The translations under genes and the position numbers were made by a program. From positions 3,720,001-3,784,000 of the forward strand of contig NZ_LT607752.1 in NCBI RefSeq assembly GCF_900090265.1: 64,000 nt of DNA, written 5' to 3'. Origin of the DNA: Micromonospora rifamycinica. Lineage in GTDB: Bacteria > Actinomycetota > Actinomycetes > Mycobacteriales > Micromonosporaceae. The notes beneath the pieces were generated by a model. It ran no database searches and had not been told where the DNA came from. It saw nothing but the letters and a program-made list of their open reading frames with translations. This document shows positions 63,332 to 64,000 of this stretch, one piece after another (position 1 is the first letter of the stretch; each line of letters begins with the position of its first letter).

Positions 63332-64000
63332 TGACCACCCCGCACCGTCGGCGCTGGCGTCCCCGACCCGTCCTCGTGGCCGCCGGCACCGCCCTGGCGA
63401 CCGTCCTCGCCAGCGCCTCCGTCACCCCGGCCACCGCCGCACCCGCCGCCGACGTCCCACCGCAGGAACCCGGCGTCACCCTGCGCGCGTACGACATGGG
63501 CACCCCGCTGTCGGCACTGTGCACCCTCAAGCCCGCACAGACCCCGAACGTCGACAAGCTCATGCCGCAGATCAACTGGACCAGCACCGAGGACTTCGGG
63601 CTCGCCGACCGGTTCGTCACCCACGTCACCGGCAACCTCGCCGTACCCGTGGACGGCAGCTACGCCTTCCGCCTCACCAGCGACGACGGCTCCCGGCTGA
63701 CCATCGGCGACACGGTCGTCGTCGACCACGACGGGTTGCACGGTGAGACCGCCGAGGAGGGGTCGGCCACCCTCACCGCCGGCCTGCACCCGTTGCGCGT
63801 CGAGCACTTCGACGACGGGGGCGGCCAGGTGCTGCGGCTGGAATGGCGGCCACCGGGGGCCGCCGGCTTCACCCTGGTGCCGACCTCCGCGTTGAGCACC
63901 GACGCCGGGGTCGTCCGGGTCACCGCCCCGGGCTGGAAGTACTGCGAGGGAGCCACCGACTCGGCCGGCGACGGCCTGCCGCTCGACCGGGTGCACCCCG
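63332..64000 (+). CDS. Secreted PA14-domain protein, N-terminal part (cut by window edge)
   Basis: The frame is open from the GTG at 63332 to the last base (223 codons). AGGAGG lies 5 bases before the start. The signal peptide (HRRRWRPRPVLVAAGTALATVLASASV, cleavage near TAAPA) precedes a PA14 domain: LADRFVTHVTGNLAVPVDGSYAFRLTSDDGSRLTIGD, HPLRVEHFDDGGGQVLRLEWRPPG. PA14 domains bind carbohydrate and occur at the front of secreted glycosidases and sugar dehydrogenases. The catalytic part lies outside the window, so the enzyme type is open. Confidence 0.85.

Overview
This is a 64-kb, very GC-rich actinobacterial chromosome segment. The genus is most likely Micromonospora or a close relative. That is inferred from gene content: a GH6 cellulase and an esterase that both end in CBM2 modules, a SARP regulator, SigE-type sigma, SpoIIE/STAS proteins, and many GTG starts with GTGA/ATGA overlaps. 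No tRNA, rRNA, IS element or CRISPR array was recognised.

Layout. 1-8002: a two-component pair (kinase cut by the left edge), a secreted hydrolase, a SnoaL-like protein, a GH6 cellulase with a CebR-type box, a TetR regulator, a DesK-type kinase, a DUF5988-like small protein and an alpha/beta hydrolase. A 22-bp-stem terminator at 8009-8057 separates this from the next region. 8058-42793: a hybrid NRPS/PKS biosynthetic cluster. 42901-52498: a SigE-type sigma factor with its membrane partner, a five-gene peptide/nickel-class ABC transporter, a superoxide dismutase with a palindromic operator, and a CBM2 esterase. 53058-64000: a MacB-type exporter, a lipoprotein, a PP2C/STAS pair, a large secreted beta-propeller protein, a DUF305 protein and the start of a PA14 protein.

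The biosynthetic cluster is the main content. A minus-strand operon of about 25.7 kb (33797 to 8058, mostly overlapping genes) encodes SbnA/SbnB-type enzymes for L-2,3-diaminopropionate, a SyrP-like Fe/2OG oxygenase, a GNAT, a SnoaL-like protein, an A-PCP protein with MbtH, a KASIII/FkbH/ACP trio of the glyceryl-ACP type, an FAD monooxygenase and two modular PKSs. The PKSs read KS-AT-DH-ER-KR-ACP and KS-KR-ACP-KS-AT-DH-KR-ACP. A divergent operon carries an AT-less KS-ACP and a type II thioesterase, followed by a SARP, a NarL-type response regulator, an MFS exporter, a DoxX-like protein and a second KASIII-like protein with Ser in place of Cys. No NRPS condensation domain and no terminal thioesterase is visible. 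The chain is therefore presumably joined and released by unusual means, with the two KASIII-like proteins and the GNAT as candidates. I cannot match the cluster to a known product. The combination of diaminopropionate and glyceryl-ACP supply, AT-less modules inside a cis-AT line, and no C domain is the best candidate here for an undescribed system.

Regulation visible in sequence: SARP-like 11-bp direct repeats in the divergent cluster promoter, a TTA (bldA-type) codon at codon 14 of the KS-ACP gene, an operator over a consensus promoter of the MFS exporter, a CebR box at the cellulase, and a Nur-like palindrome over the sod promoter.
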